From CAWUEX02 sp963921305 (GTDB taxonomy: Bacteria; Pseudomonadota; Alphaproteobacteria; Rhodospirillales; Rhodospirillaceae), in the NCBI GenBank assembly GCA_963921305.4, contig CAWUEX030000002.1, positions 1,240,001-1,304,000 of the forward strand: 64,000 nucleotides of DNA, written 5' to 3'. A program made the position numbers and the translations under genes. Below, one piece after another: positions 1-9,363 of the stretch. Numbering within the stretch: the stretch's first letter is position 1; each line of letters begins with the position of its first letter. Below the pieces are notes generated by a model. It was not told where the DNA came from and made no database searches. It was given only the letters and a program-made list of their open reading frames with translations.

Positions 1-2
1 GC

Positions 3-2642
3 CGTGAGGAGTGCCGCCGCCGTTTAGAGAACGGTGAGACAACGGGCTCCGATACCATTGTTGAGTTGTCCTACCTGACGGATCAACTGTTGCGGGTTCT
101 GTTCGATTTTGCCACCGCGCGCGTGTTTAAGCGCGGTGTGCCTACGACCGCCGAGAAAATCAGTCTTATGGCTGTCGGCGGCTATGGCCGCGGCGAACTT
201 GCGCCGGCGTCCGATCTCGATCTCCTGTTTTTGATGCCCTACAAAAAGACACCGTTCTCCGAGAACCTGGTCGAGTACATGCTCTATGTGTTGTGGGATC
301 TCGGCTTCAAAGTCGGTCACGCGGTCCGCAGCATCGGCGAGAATATACAATACGCCAAGTCGGATATGACCATCCGCACTGCCCTTCTTGAGTCCCGATG
401 GATCTGGGGAGACCAGGACCTGGCGCACGAGTTTCAAACGCAGTTCCGTTCTGACGTGGTCGAAGGCACGGGAATGGCCTTTGTCGACGCCAAACTGGAG
501 GAGCGTGATGCCCGGCATGAGCGTCTGGGCGATAGCCGCTACGTGCTTGAGCCTAACATCAAGGAAGACAAAGGTGGCTTGCGCGACCTGCACACCTTGT
601 ACTGGATTGCCAGGTACCTCTACGGCGTCACCGACATGGACGGTTTGGTTGAGCGCGACTTGATTCACGATGACGCGGCCCTGCGTTTTCGCAAGGCCCA
701 TGATTTCCTGTGGACGGTTCGCTGCCATATTCACTATCTCACGGGCCGTCCCGAGAACCGTCTGACCTTTGATCTACAGCCGCGCCTGGCAGAGCGCATG
801 GGCTACACCGACCACGCTGGCGGCAGCGCGGTCGAACGGTTCATGAAGCACTACTTCCTCATCGCCAAAGACGTCGGCGATCTCACCCGCATTTTCTCCG
901 CTGTCCTGGAAGAAAAAGAGCGGCGCAAGCCTGTCTTTCGCCTACCCTCAGCGCTCCGCCGTAAAACACTGGAGGGATTTGTCGTCGAAGGCGGACGCAT
1001 TTCCGTCGGATCAGACGATGCTTTCCGGACGGATCCCCTGAAGCTGATTCGCATTTTTCATGTCGCCCAAGATAACGGCCTCGATTTGCACCCGCGCGCT
1101 TTAGAACTTATCACCCGCGATCTGCACTTGGTGACGGATGTGCGCGATGATCCTGAAGCCAACAGCATGTTCGTTGACATTCTGACGTACCCGCGCAATC
1201 CAGACGTGATCTTGCGGCTGATGAACGAGGCCGGTGTGTTCGGCAGATTTGTTCCCGACTTCGGGCGCGTCGTCGCGCAGATGCAATTCGACATGTATCA
1301 CGTCTATACGACGGATGAGCACACCATCCGCGCCATCGGCATTCTCAATCGTATCGAGACCGGCGCGCTGGCCGAAGAGTTGCCCATCGCGACGGAAGTT
1401 TTCCCCAAGATTCAGTCGCGCCGCGCCCTGTATGTTGCCGTTCTTCTTCACGACATTGCGAAAGGCCGCGGCGGCGATCACTCCGAGCTGGGGGCGGATA
1501 TCGCGCTCACGCTTTGCCCAAGACTCGGGCTCAGCGACGAAGAGACGGAAACCGTCAGCTGGCTGGTGCGCTATCACCTGCTCATGAGCAACACCGCGTT
1601 CAAGCGCGATCTCGATGACACCAAAACCATTTCCGATTTCTGTGATGCGGTTCAGTCCCTGGAACGTTTAAAACTACTCTTGGTGCTGACCTGCGCCGAC
1701 ATTCGCGCGGTCGGTCCCAAGGTCTGGAACGAGTGGAAAGCGACGCTACTGCGCGAGCTGTATTCCCGCGCCGATGAGCGCATGTCCGGTGGCCATTCAA
1801 CAGCGTCACTGGACGCGCGTATTGAACGGGCGCGCGCGGCGTTGGCCGAACGTCTTGACGATTGGCCTGAAAAAGCCCGCGAGAAGTTTGTCTGGTCGGG
1901 CTCGCCGGCCTATTGGGTCACTTACGATACCGACACCCATGAACGCCACGCCCGTTTCATCCGCGATGCGGAGGCCAGCGAACAGGACATCGCGGTTTCG
2001 TTTAAATCCGCGCCGCGTCTCGCCGCGACGGAAATGCTGATCTACACGCCAGACCATCCCGGCCTGTTCGCCAAAATCGCCGGGGCGTTGTCCTTGTCCA
2101 ACGTGTCTATCGTCGATGCGAAAATTCTCACTCTGTCCAACGGCATGGCGTTGGACACGTTCATGATCCAGGACTTCACCGGCGCGCCGATTGCGACCGA
2201 GACCAAGATGAACCGTATCAAAGCGCGGGTCGTCGCGGCGCTGGAAGGGCGTCTACGTCTCGACCGTGAACTTAAAAACGTCAAGCCGCCGATCAACGAT
2301 CGCACCCAAGTGTTGGAGGCGCCGCCGCGGGTGATCATCGACAACACCGCGTCCAAGGTGTTCAGCGTCATCGAAATCAATGGCCATGATCGCCCCGGGC
2401 TCCTGTTCGACATCACCACAGCGATCTCGACCCTGGGACTGCAAATCGGCTCGGCGCACATTTCTACCTATGGCGAGCGCGTCGTCGACGTGTTCTATGT
2501 CAAAGACGTATTCGGCATGAAGATCGAAAACGAAAGTAAGATTCGCCAAATCCGTGAAGTTCTTGGCGTGGCCATCGGTGTGCCCGATGAGTTTTCCGTC
2601 CGCCGCCCGCTGCCAGTTACCGCGCCCTCCGCCGCTGAATAA
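3..2642 (+). CDS. glnD: [Protein-PII] uridylyltransferase / uridylyl-removing enzyme GlnD (5' end outside window)
   Basis: GlnD senses glutamine and adds or removes UMP on PII proteins, controlling nitrogen assimilation in the cytoplasm. The reading frame is open to the left edge, so the gene starts upstream; about 880 residues are visible of a usual 900-950. Seen in order: the nucleotidyltransferase motif GGYGRGELAPASDLDLL (about nt 177-228), the HD-domain motif LLHDIAKGRGGDHSE (about nt 1440-1490), and two C-terminal ACT domains with PDHPGLFAKIAGAL and GHDRPGLLFDITTAI. The ACT pair is the known glutamine sensor. murJ follows 71 bp later on the same strand. An internal TTG at 66 lies mid-domain and is not a credible start. 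Identity is secure. Confidence 0.95.
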   Translation, partial: REECRRRLENGETTGSDTIVELSYLTDQLLRVLFDFATARVFKRGVPTTAEKISLMAVGGYGRGELAPASDLDLLFLMPYKKTPFSENLVEYMLYVLWDLGFKVGHAVRSIGENIQYAKSDMTIRTALLESRWIWGDQDLAHEFQTQFRSDVVEGTGMAFVDAKLEERDARHERLGDSRYVLEPNIKEDKGGLRDLHTLYWIARYLYGVTDMDGLVERDLIHDDAALRFRKAHDFLWTVRCHIHYLTGRPENRLTFDLQPRLAERMGYTDHAGGSAVERFMKHYFLIAKDVGDLTRIFSAVLEEKERRKPVFRLPSALRRKTLEGFVVEGGRISVGSDDAFRTDPLKLIRIFHVAQDNGLDLHPRALELITRDLHLVTDVRDDPEANSMFVDILTYPRNPDVILRLMNEAGVFGRFVPDFGRVVAQMQFDMYHVYTTDEHTIRAIGILNRIETGALAEELPIATEVFPKIQSRRALYVAVLLHDIAKGRGGDHSELGADIALTLCPRLGLSDEETETVSWLVRYHLLMSNTAFKRDLDDTKTISDFCDAVQSLERLKLLLVLTCADIRAVGPKVWNEWKATLLRELYSRADERMSGGHSTASLDARIERARAALAERLDDWPEKAREKFVWSGSPAYWVTYDTDTHERHARFIRDAEASEQDIAVSFKSAPRLAATEMLIYTPDHPGLFAKIAGALSLSNVSIVDAKILTLSNGMALDTFMIQDFTGAPIATETKMNRIKARVVAALEGRLRLDRELKNVKPPINDRTQVLEAPPRVIIDNTASKVFSVIEINGHDRPGLLFDITTAISTLGLQIGSAHISTYGERVVDVFYVKDVFGMKIENESKIRQIREVLGVAIGVPDEFSVRRPLPVTAPSAAE

Positions 2643-2713
2643 CACCCTGCCCTGATTCCGCCGTGCCGCCGCCGTCTCTATGCCTTGCTGCGGGAGTGAG
2701 TTAAACCTGCATC

Positions 2714-4309
2714 ATGGCTCAGCGATCCAACCTCCTGCGCGCTTTCGCCACGGTCAGCGGCATGACTCTGATCAGCCGCGTCACCGGTTTTGTGCGCGAT
2801 ATTCTTATTGCCGGCGTTTTGGGCGCCGGGCTGGTGGCTGACGCTTATCTGATCGCCTTTCAGTTTCCCAATTTGTTCCGCCGGTTGTTTGCAGAGGGCG
2901 CGTTCTCCGCCGGCTTTGTGCCGATTTTCTCTGAGAAGTTGGAGCGCGATGGCCGGGACGCCGCGCGGCGCTTCGCCGAGGAGGCTTTCGCGGTTCTCGC
3001 AGTGGCGGTCTTGGGTCTGGTTTTGGTGATGATGATCATCATGCCGGTGGCGTTGTTCGCCATCGCACCCGGCTTCGACCGCATACCAGGTCAGATGGAA
3101 CGGGCGACGGAACTGGCCCGGCTCGCGTTTCCGTATCTGTTCTTTATTTCTCTGGTCTCTTTGCAGTCTGGCGTGTTGAACGCCTTGGACCGGTTCGCTG
3201 CCGCCGCGGCGACGCCCATTCTGCTGAACCTAACTCTTATCTCTGCAGTCAGTTTTGCCGTCGCCACCGGCGCTGAGCCGGCCTTCTCTCTGTCGCTGGG
3301 TGTGTCGTTGGCGGGTGTGCTTCAGTTTGCTTGGATGACCTGGCGGGTGCGTGCCGCCGGTCTGCCGATCCGCTGGGTCAGACCACGGCTGACGCCGCAG
3401 GTCAAAACGCTGCTGCGCCGTATTCTGCCCGTGGTGTTCGGGGCCAGCTTGTATCAGCTCAATCTCCTGGTCGATAAAATCATCGCCACATTGGTCGCCG
3501 TTGGCGCCGTGTCGTGGCTGTACTTTGCTGACCGGGTCAATCAACTGCCGCTCGGCGTGATCGGCGTCGGCATTGGTGTTGCCTTGCTGCCCATGCTGTC
3601 GCGGGCCATCCAGGGTGGGCGCGATGAGGAAGCGGCGAACTCCCAGAACCGCGCTATTGAAATCAGCCTCACGCTTACTCTTCCGGCTGCTGCAGGCATT
3701 TTGGTGCTGGCCGGGCCCATCGCTGCCGTGCTCTACGAACGCGGAGCCTTCACCAGCACCGACCGCGATGCCGTGGCCGCAGCACTGGCCGCCTTCGCCG
3801 GCGGGCTGCCCGCCTACGTGCTCATCAAAGCCTTGGCACCGGGCTTCTTCGGCCGCCAGGACACGGCGACGCCGGTGAAAATCTCGGCCTTCGCGATGGT
3901 GCTCAACATTGCCCTCAACCTCATATTGATGCGGCCCCTCGGTCACGTCGGCATCGCCTTGGCGACGGCGCTGGCCGCCTGGGTCAACGCCGGGCTGCTG
4001 GCCTGGGTGCTGCACCGCCGCGGCCACTGGAGGCCTGATGCCCGTTTGCGCCGCCGTTTGCCGCGTATCGTTTTGTCCTGCGGGGTGATGGCGCTGGCTG
4101 TGTGGGCGGGTACGGCCGTCTTGGTCGCTGCATCAGGCCCGCTCTTTGGAGTGGCGGGACAACCCGCCGGTGCGGAATTGCCCCGTGCCCTTGGCCTTGC
4201 CGCATTGATCGGTCTCGGCGGCGGCAGCTATGCCCTGTGTTTGCTCGCCACGGGTGGCGCTGCGCTCAGCGATCTCAACAGTCTGCGCCGCGCCGCGCCG
4301 TCCGCTTGA
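2714..4309 (+). CDS. murJ: Lipid II flippase MurJ (MviN)
   Basis: A 531-residue polytopic membrane protein of the MurJ/MviN branch of the MOP superfamily, which moves undecaprenyl-linked peptidoglycan precursor across the inner membrane. The N-terminus shows the family pattern (SGMTLISRVTGFVRDI, then FQFPNLFRRLFAEGAFSAGF), followed by about 14 hydrophobic segments. Length matches the family (about 510-530). The ATG at 2714 has only a weak purine stretch upstream, but it gives the expected N-terminus. It lies between glnD and trpS, an order common in alphaproteobacteria. No key-residue loss was noticed. Confidence 0.95.
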   Translation: MAQRSNLLRAFATVSGMTLISRVTGFVRDILIAGVLGAGLVADAYLIAFQFPNLFRRLFAEGAFSAGFVPIFSEKLERDGRDAARRFAEEAFAVLAVAVLGLVLVMMIIMPVALFAIAPGFDRIPGQMERATELARLAFPYLFFISLVSLQSGVLNALDRFAAAAATPILLNLTLISAVSFAVATGAEPAFSLSLGVSLAGVLQFAWMTWRVRAAGLPIRWVRPRLTPQVKTLLRRILPVVFGASLYQLNLLVDKIIATLVAVGAVSWLYFADRVNQLPLGVIGVGIGVALLPMLSRAIQGGRDEEAANSQNRAIEISLTLTLPAAAGILVLAGPIAAVLYERGAFTSTDRDAVAAALAAFAGGLPAYVLIKALAPGFFGRQDTATPVKISAFAMVLNIALNLILMRPLGHVGIALATALAAWVNAGLLAWVLHRRGHWRPDARLRRRLPRIVLSCGVMALAVWAGTAVLVAASGPLFGVAGQPAGAELPRALGLAALIGLGGGSYALCLLATGGAALSDLNSLRRAAPSA

Positions 4310-4374
4310 CCGGCTGAGGACGCTGGGTTATCCCCCGGCACACTCTTTTTACACCCGCATAGAGCATCTTGTTC

Positions 4375-5388
4375 ATGGCGTTTCCGTCCAATCGAATTCT
4401 GTCGGGCATTCAACCCACCGGCAATCTGCATCTTGGCAACTATCTCGGGGCGATGAAGAACTGGGTGGCGATGCAGCAGGACTACGAATGCCTGTTCTGC
4501 ATTGTCGACTTGCACGCCATCACCGTATGGCCCGAGCTCGGCGACGTCGCGACCTCGTCGCGCGAGGTTGCCGCGGGCATGATCGCCGCCGGGATAGATC
4601 CCGCGGCAAGCGCGGTGTTTGTCCAAAGCCATGTGCCGGCGCATGCCCAACTGGCGTGGGTGTTTAACTGCGTCGCGCGGTTGGGCTGGCTCAACCGCAT
4701 GACCCAGTTCAAGGACAAGGCGGGCAAGAACAGGGAGAAGGCGTCCAGCGGCTTGATGGTCTATCCCAATCTCATGGCCGCCGACATTCTGGTCTACAAG
4801 GCCACCCATGTGCCCGTGGGCGAGGACCAGAAACAGCATCTCGAGCTGGCCCGCGACATTGCCCAAAAATTCAATGTCGATACGGGCAAAGACGTTTTCC
4901 CGTTGCCCGAGCCGGTGATTCAAGGCCCGGGGACACGGGTGATGAGCTTGCGCGATGGTCAGAAAAAAATGTCGAAGTCCGAGACCTCGGACATGACCCG
5001 CATCAATCTCACCGACGATGCCGACGCCATTGCCACCAAGATCAAGAAGGCCAAAACCGATCCCGAACCACTGCCCGACTCAGCCGAGGGTTTGGGCGAG
5101 CGGCCCGAGGCGCTCAATCTCGTCAACATCTATGCGGCGTTGGACGACAGCACGGTCGACGCTGTGATTTCCGAATTCGCCGGTCAGGGGTTCGGGGCGT
5201 TCAAGCCAAGGCTCGCGGACCTGGCCGTGGCCAAGCTGGGCCCGATTGCCATGCGTATGTCCGAGCTGATGGCTGATCCGGCCGAACTCGACCGCCTGCT
5301 CAAGGCCGGCGCGGGCAAGGCCAACGCCATCGCCGAACCGGTGCTGGCCGAAGCGTATGATGCGATTGGCTTTACGCCCCGCGGCTAA
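4375..5388 (+). CDS. trpS: Tryptophanyl-tRNA synthetase
   Basis: Class Ic aminoacyl-tRNA synthetase that charges tRNA-Trp. The HIGH-type motif PTGNLHLGN lies at residues 14-22 and the KMSKS loop at residues 198-202, both intact, on a Rossmann fold of normal length (337 aa). I chose the ATG at 4375 over the in-frame TTG at 4369 because the protein then begins directly before the conserved RILSGIQPTG segment. It follows murJ by 65 bp and ends 6 bp before the convergent nitroreductase gene. Identity is secure. Confidence 0.96.
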   Translation: MAFPSNRILSGIQPTGNLHLGNYLGAMKNWVAMQQDYECLFCIVDLHAITVWPELGDVATSSREVAAGMIAAGIDPAASAVFVQSHVPAHAQLAWVFNCVARLGWLNRMTQFKDKAGKNREKASSGLMVYPNLMAADILVYKATHVPVGEDQKQHLELARDIAQKFNVDTGKDVFPLPEPVIQGPGTRVMSLRDGQKKMSKSETSDMTRINLTDDADAIATKIKKAKTDPEPLPDSAEGLGERPEALNLVNIYAALDDSTVDAVISEFAGQGFGAFKPRLADLAVAKLGPIAMRMSELMADPAELDRLLKAGAGKANAIAEPVLAEAYDAIGFTPRG

Positions 5389-5394
5389 ACCATC

Positions 5395-5988
5395 TCATTC
5401 AATCCGGCAGGCCTGATCGAACTCGAAACGCGGGCCGCGTGGATATACCTTCTTGTCGTCGCCGTAACCGAGATTGCACAGGAAGTTCACCTTAAGGCGA
5501 CCGTCCGGGAAGAAGGTGGCGTTGATTTTATCGGCATCAAACCCGGACATCGGGCCGCAATCCAATCCCAATGACCGCGCTGCCATCATCAGATACGCCC
5601 CTTGCAATGACCCGTTACGGAAGGCGGTCTCCTCAATGAGGGAGTCATTGCCGGTGAACCAGGACTTGGCATCGGTGTGCGGAAACAGAAACGACAGGTG
5701 TTCGTAGAATTGCGTGTCATACGCGATGATCGCGGTCACTGGGGCCGACATGGTTTGCTCCATGTTGCCTTCGGACATGGCCGGCTTGAGTTTCTCGCGG
5801 CCCTCGGGTGTGGAGACAAAAACAAACCGCGCCGGTGAGCAGTTCGCCGAGGTGGGTGCCATTTTGAGAAGGTTGAATAATTCCTGCAGCACGCTGTGGC
5901 TGACCGGCTTATCATGCCAGCTGTTTTGCGTGCGGGCTTCGCGGAACAGCAGGTTCAAACCATCGTTGTCTAACGGCGTCCGGGTCAT
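5395..5988 (-). CDS. Nitroreductase-family protein, RutE/HadB-like (putative malonic semialdehyde reductase)
   Basis: A 197-residue FMN-binding nitroreductase-fold protein. The N-terminal half carries RTQNSWHDKPVS and LLKMAPTSANCSPARFVFV, and the C-terminal half LGLDCGPMSGFD; this pattern is typical of the RutE/YdfG-like subfamily (about 196 aa). Characterised RutE reduces malonic semialdehyde to 3-hydroxypropionate in pyrimidine breakdown. No other rut genes are nearby, so the substrate is uncertain and it could be a general NAD(P)H-dependent reductase. It is divergent from the deacetylase gene at 6022, with a 33-bp gap. Confidence 0.8.
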   Translation of the reverse strand: MTRTPLDNDGLNLLFREARTQNSWHDKPVSHSVLQELFNLLKMAPTSANCSPARFVFVSTPEGREKLKPAMSEGNMEQTMSAPVTAIIAYDTQFYEHLSFLFPHTDAKSWFTGNDSLIEETAFRNGSLQGAYLMMAARSLGLDCGPMSGFDADKINATFFPDGRLKVNFLCNLGYGDDKKVYPRGPRFEFDQACRIE

Positions 5989-6021
5989 TCGTGCGTCCTT
6001 ACGATCTGGTATAAGAGCAAA

Positions 6022-7104
6022 ATGAAAATCTTCCTTAGCAGACTTTGTATCGCGGTTGCAGTGCTTACCCCCTGGTTAGCGGCACCTGCTGCGCCGCGTG
6101 CTGCCGGCGACGGCGTTTCCCGCGCTGTCGTGCTCATGTATCACCGTTTCGGGGAGTCGGGCTTGCCCGCCACCAACATTTCGCTCGCCCAACTGGAACA
6201 GCATATCGACGCGCTTCAAACCGGCGGGCATACGGTCGTGCCGCTGGCCGACGTTGTCGATGCCCTTTCCGGAAAAGGGACTCTCCCAGACAAAGCCGTT
6301 GCCATCACTGTTGATGATGCCTACCGCTCGTTCCTGACAGAGGGCTGGCCACGGCTCAAAGCGGCGGGCTTTCCCGTCACTCTGTTCGTCGCCACTGAGG
6401 GCGTCGATGCCGGCTACAGCGATTTGCTGTCGTGGGATGATATTCGCCTGTTGCAGGGCGAAGGCGTGGCCATCGGGGCACACAGCCATACACATGCGCA
6501 CTATCCCGCGCTCAGCGAAGAGGTCGTGCGCGAGGATATCCAGCTGATGAAGGAGTCCTTCGAGAGGGAATTGGGGTCCACGTCCGATTTGTTTGCCTAC
6601 CCGTACGGTGAGGCCAGTGTGGGTGAATTTTCAGCTGTCGAAGACGCCGGATTCCGCGCCGCCTTTGGCCAGCACTCCGGCGCGGTGGGGCCCAAGAACT
6701 ATCGCATGTACCTGCCGCGCTTCTCGCTTAATGAAGCTTTTGGCGATCAAGACCGGTTCAATTTGATCATCAGCACCCTGCCACTGCCAGTCACCGGCGT
6801 GAATCCGGCCAGCACAATTCTTAAATCCGATACGCCCACGATCGGTCTGTTTTTTGATGGTGCGCCGTCCAACATCGCCGCGTTGTCGTGCTTTGGGCCC
6901 GGAGGCAACCGCGTCGATGTCAGTATCGGAGAGGGATCGGCGCGTCTCGCGGTATCCGAGCCCATCCGGCCGGGCCGCGCGCGCTTGAATTGCACGCTGC
7001 CGGTAGCGGACCGCGCCCTCAGCGGACGCTGGCATTGGTTTGGCTGGCAGTTTATCGCCGGCTTCCGGTCGGAAGGGGCTGCGGTCCATGCGCGCTACCG
7101 CTGA
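6022..7104 (+). CDS. Exported polysaccharide deacetylase (NodB domain, carbohydrate esterase 4)
   Basis: A 360-residue protein with an N-terminal signal peptide (about residues 1-28, hydrophobic core then an Ala-rich cleavage zone) and a NodB deacetylase domain. Visible catalytic motifs are VDDAY with Asp98-Asp99 (motif 1 is usually TFDDG, so this is a VDDA variant) and HSHTH at residues 154-158 (motif 2, metal-binding His). The family removes N- or O-acetyl groups from polysaccharides in the periplasm or envelope, as PgaB does. Residues from about 240 onward form a beta-rich C-terminal extension I do not recognise. Substrate unknown. Confidence 0.85.
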   Translation: MKIFLSRLCIAVAVLTPWLAAPAAPRAAGDGVSRAVVLMYHRFGESGLPATNISLAQLEQHIDALQTGGHTVVPLADVVDALSGKGTLPDKAVAITVDDAYRSFLTEGWPRLKAAGFPVTLFVATEGVDAGYSDLLSWDDIRLLQGEGVAIGAHSHTHAHYPALSEEVVREDIQLMKESFERELGSTSDLFAYPYGEASVGEFSAVEDAGFRAAFGQHSGAVGPKNYRMYLPRFSLNEAFGDQDRFNLIISTLPLPVTGVNPASTILKSDTPTIGLFFDGAPSNIAALSCFGPGGNRVDVSIGEGSARLAVSEPIRPGRARLNCTLPVADRALSGRWHWFGWQFIAGFRSEGAAVHARYR

Positions 7105-7128
7105 TACCGCAGCGGTTTTCATTTCCGC

Positions 7129-8139
7129 TTACTGGGCGTCGGCCAGTTGCACCATCGCGGATGGACTCGCCAACTGAGCTTTGTCGAGGGGCCGCAACCG
7201 GTTGACCCGCATGATGGCATGCAGCGAACTCACGTAGGCTTCGCCCCGCTCAGAGTACCGCGTAAGAGTTTCCGCCAAAGCCCAGCCGTCCAGGGGTGCT
7301 CCCTCGTTCAGCATCTGCGCGCGCCGTTCGCGGAATTGGGTGTAGGCCCAATGGGTGTTTAGGTTCTTGGCGTAGGCCCGCACCGATTGTAGAGGCGATT
7401 CAAACGCCCGGACCGCGTACTCCTGTCCTGGGCGCTGCTGCTCCGGCACGATGCCCGCATCTTCGTTCCACACCCACTGTCCAAACAGCGCATTACCTTC
7501 ACGGGCAAACCGCGACGTGCCCCAGGCGCTTTCCTCGACCGCTTGTGCCATAGCGAGAGATGTCGGGATTGGCGCGACGCGTACCTTTAAAACGTCGATG
7601 ACTTCCCGCAGGGTAATGTCGTCCTCATCTTGATCGATGCCGTACCGCGCCGACAGATCGGTAATCCACGCGGCATCCTCTTCAGATAACGTGATGGCAG
7701 CTTCGCTGCTGGGATCCACACTGCTCGCGATGTCCATCAATCGTGTCCGGTCTGCCGCGATCTCTTCATTGACCGTTAGGACGAGAGGCAGAACGGAGCG
7801 GAAGAACACCCGTTTGCGCCGGTCGATCACCCGCATATCCTTCAGGCCTTTCGGCACAGCGGAAATAATCAAACGCGGGACCGTGGTTTCTTCTGATCGC
7901 ACCTTGTCCATGGTGTATCCGAAACCAGCGAAGGTGGCTTCCAGCTCATCGATGTTCAGCGCCTCACCGGTGATAACGATTCGCGCATCCCGCGTCTCAT
8001 CACCGTCGTCAGCAAACTGAATCAGTGCGATGACAAATAGAAGCACGACGAAAACAATTTGCGCACGCAGAAGATCCTGACGAGCCCAGGTCAGCGCCGC
8101 ATGACCGGCGCCGATAACTGTGAGGAAAAAATCCCGCAT
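7129..8139 (-). CDS. Membrane-anchored glucosaminidase-domain protein, Bax-like
   Basis: A 336-residue protein with one N-terminal membrane segment (about residues 28-42), an extracytoplasmic linker, and a C-terminal glucosaminidase (GH73-type) domain. The catalytic-type glutamate sits in AQAVEESAWGTSRFA (Glu202 region), followed by GNALFGQWVW, as in E. coli Bax and related N-acetylglucosaminidases. The predicted role is peptidoglycan cleavage on the periplasmic side. It lies convergent with the deacetylase gene (24-bp gap) and downstream of the Nfu gene on the same strand. Domain assignment is firm; the cellular role is inferred. Confidence 0.82.
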   Translation of the reverse strand: MRDFFLTVIGAGHAALTWARQDLLRAQIVFVVLLFVIALIQFADDGDETRDARIVITGEALNIDELEATFAGFGYTMDKVRSEETTVPRLIISAVPKGLKDMRVIDRRKRVFFRSVLPLVLTVNEEIAADRTRLMDIASSVDPSSEAAITLSEEDAAWITDLSARYGIDQDEDDITLREVIDVLKVRVAPIPTSLAMAQAVEESAWGTSRFAREGNALFGQWVWNEDAGIVPEQQRPGQEYAVRAFESPLQSVRAYAKNLNTHWAYTQFRERRAQMLNEGAPLDGWALAETLTRYSERGEAYVSSLHAIMRVNRLRPLDKAQLASPSAMVQLADAQ

Positions 8140-8167
8140 GACTTGATGGCGGTCTTAACCCGTCCGC

Positions 8168-8734
8168 TTACGCCACGGCTTCCACTTGCGTGACTTCCGG
8201 CACGTAGTGGCGCAGCATGTTTTCGATTCCCATCTTCAATGTCATGGTCGAACTCGGACAACCCGCGCAGGCGCCGCGCATATGCAGGAACACCGTTCCG
8301 TCTTTAAAGCCTTTGTAGACGATGTCGCCACCATCCTGGGCCACGGCCGGGCGCACGCGTGTTTCCAATAACTCTTTAATCTGGTCGATGATCTCAGGAT
8401 CGACGTCGCCGTCGGTCATTTCTTCGACGTCGGTTTCACCGGCACCCTCATGCATCAATGCGGCGCCCGACGTGAAGTGATCCATGATCGTGCCCAGCAC
8501 CAGCGGCTTAAGCACCTGCCATTCGGCTTCTTCGGTTTTGGTGATGGTGATGAAATCGGCGCCGAAGAATACGCCACCGACACCGTCAACGTCGAACAGC
8601 CGGCCCGCGAGCGGGGACTGAGCCTTGGCGTCGTCCGGGTTGGTGAAATCGGCGACGCCGGAGGACATCACTGGCCGGCCCGGAAGAAACTTCAACGTGG
8701 CCGGATTAGGGGTTTGTTCTGTCTGGATAAACAT
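8168..8734 (-). CDS. Nfu/NifU-type iron-sulfur cluster carrier
   Basis: A 188-residue protein with an N-terminal Nfu domain (begins MFIQTEQTPNPATLKFLPG) and a C-terminal NifU-like domain containing the cluster-ligand motif CAGCPSS (Cys156 and Cys159). It should carry 4Fe-4S clusters to client proteins in the cytoplasm. The same two-domain layout occurs in mitochondrial NFU1 and alphaproteobacterial homologues. I chose the ATG at 8734 over the adjacent TTG at 8737, since it gives the standard N-terminus. The glucosaminidase gene follows 28 bp downstream. Confidence 0.92.
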   Translation of the reverse strand: MFIQTEQTPNPATLKFLPGRPVMSSGVADFTNPDDAKAQSPLAGRLFDVDGVGGVFFGADFITITKTEEAEWQVLKPLVLGTIMDHFTSGAALMHEGAGETDVEEMTDGDVDPEIIDQIKELLETRVRPAVAQDGGDIVYKGFKDGTVFLHMRGACAGCPSSTMTLKMGIENMLRHYVPEVTQVEAVA

Positions 8735-8844
8735 CAAGCGGACCCATGTCGTAGTGAAAGTGTGGGGTTGAAAAAGTTCCCACTTAACTAGGACTAATTC
8801 GGTCCAGTATCAAGCACCCGGCGCAGTTCCGGGCCACCCTGGGC

Positions 8845-9360
8845 TTATGTCATGGCATCGATGGCGGTGTCGTCCAATCCGCCGGGAACGATGGTCACCG
8901 GCAGGCTGATCTTGCCCGCCAGCCGGCCGGACAGGGCGGAAACCAAGGGCCCGGGCCCTTCGTCGCCGGTGCCTGCGCCCAGCACCAATACGGAAATGGA
9001 TGTCTCTTCCTCGATCACCGCGAGCAGCTGTTCGATGGTGTCGCCCTCGCGCAACAGCACGATGGGCATTTTACCGGTCTGCTTCTGTACGTCAGCGGCA
9101 ATGCGCTGGAGAAGTTTCTCCGCTTCTGAGCGTGCTTCCGTTTCCATCAGTTCACCGATGGAGGCGAAGTGATGGAAGTCCGCCGGTTCCACGGCATGGA
9201 ACAGCGCCACATAGCCATCGGTGTGGACGGCCCGGCGGCAGGCGAAGCGCAACGCGGCGCGCATTTCCGACGACGCATCGACGACCAACAAGAACGTACG
9301 CGGTAGTTCGCTCTCGTCCGGTGAGTCCGATGTTCCAGATGTGTCGTCTTGATCCGTCAT
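8845..9360 (-). CDS. Universal stress protein (UspA family)
   Basis: A 171-residue single-domain Usp protein. After a hydrophilic acidic N-terminus it shows the family core LLVVDASSEMRAALRFACRR, then a late glycine-rich nucleotide-binding stretch (VLVLGAGTGDEGPGPLVSALSGRLAGK, in part) and the terminal PVTIVPG strand. The G-rich motif resembles the ATP-binding G-2X-G-9X-G pattern. Usp proteins are cytoplasmic stress-response modulators with no defined reaction. It sits 3 bp downstream of the TIGR02186 gene, so these genes are probably co-transcribed with the TauE permease. Confidence 0.85.
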   Translation of the reverse strand: MTDQDDTSGTSDSPDESELPRTFLLVVDASSEMRAALRFACRRAVHTDGYVALFHAVEPADFHHFASIGELMETEARSEAEKLLQRIAADVQKQTGKMPIVLLREGDTIEQLLAVIEEETSISVLVLGAGTGDEGPGPLVSALSGRLAGKISLPVTIVPGGLDDTAIDAMT

Positions 9361-9363
9361 GTC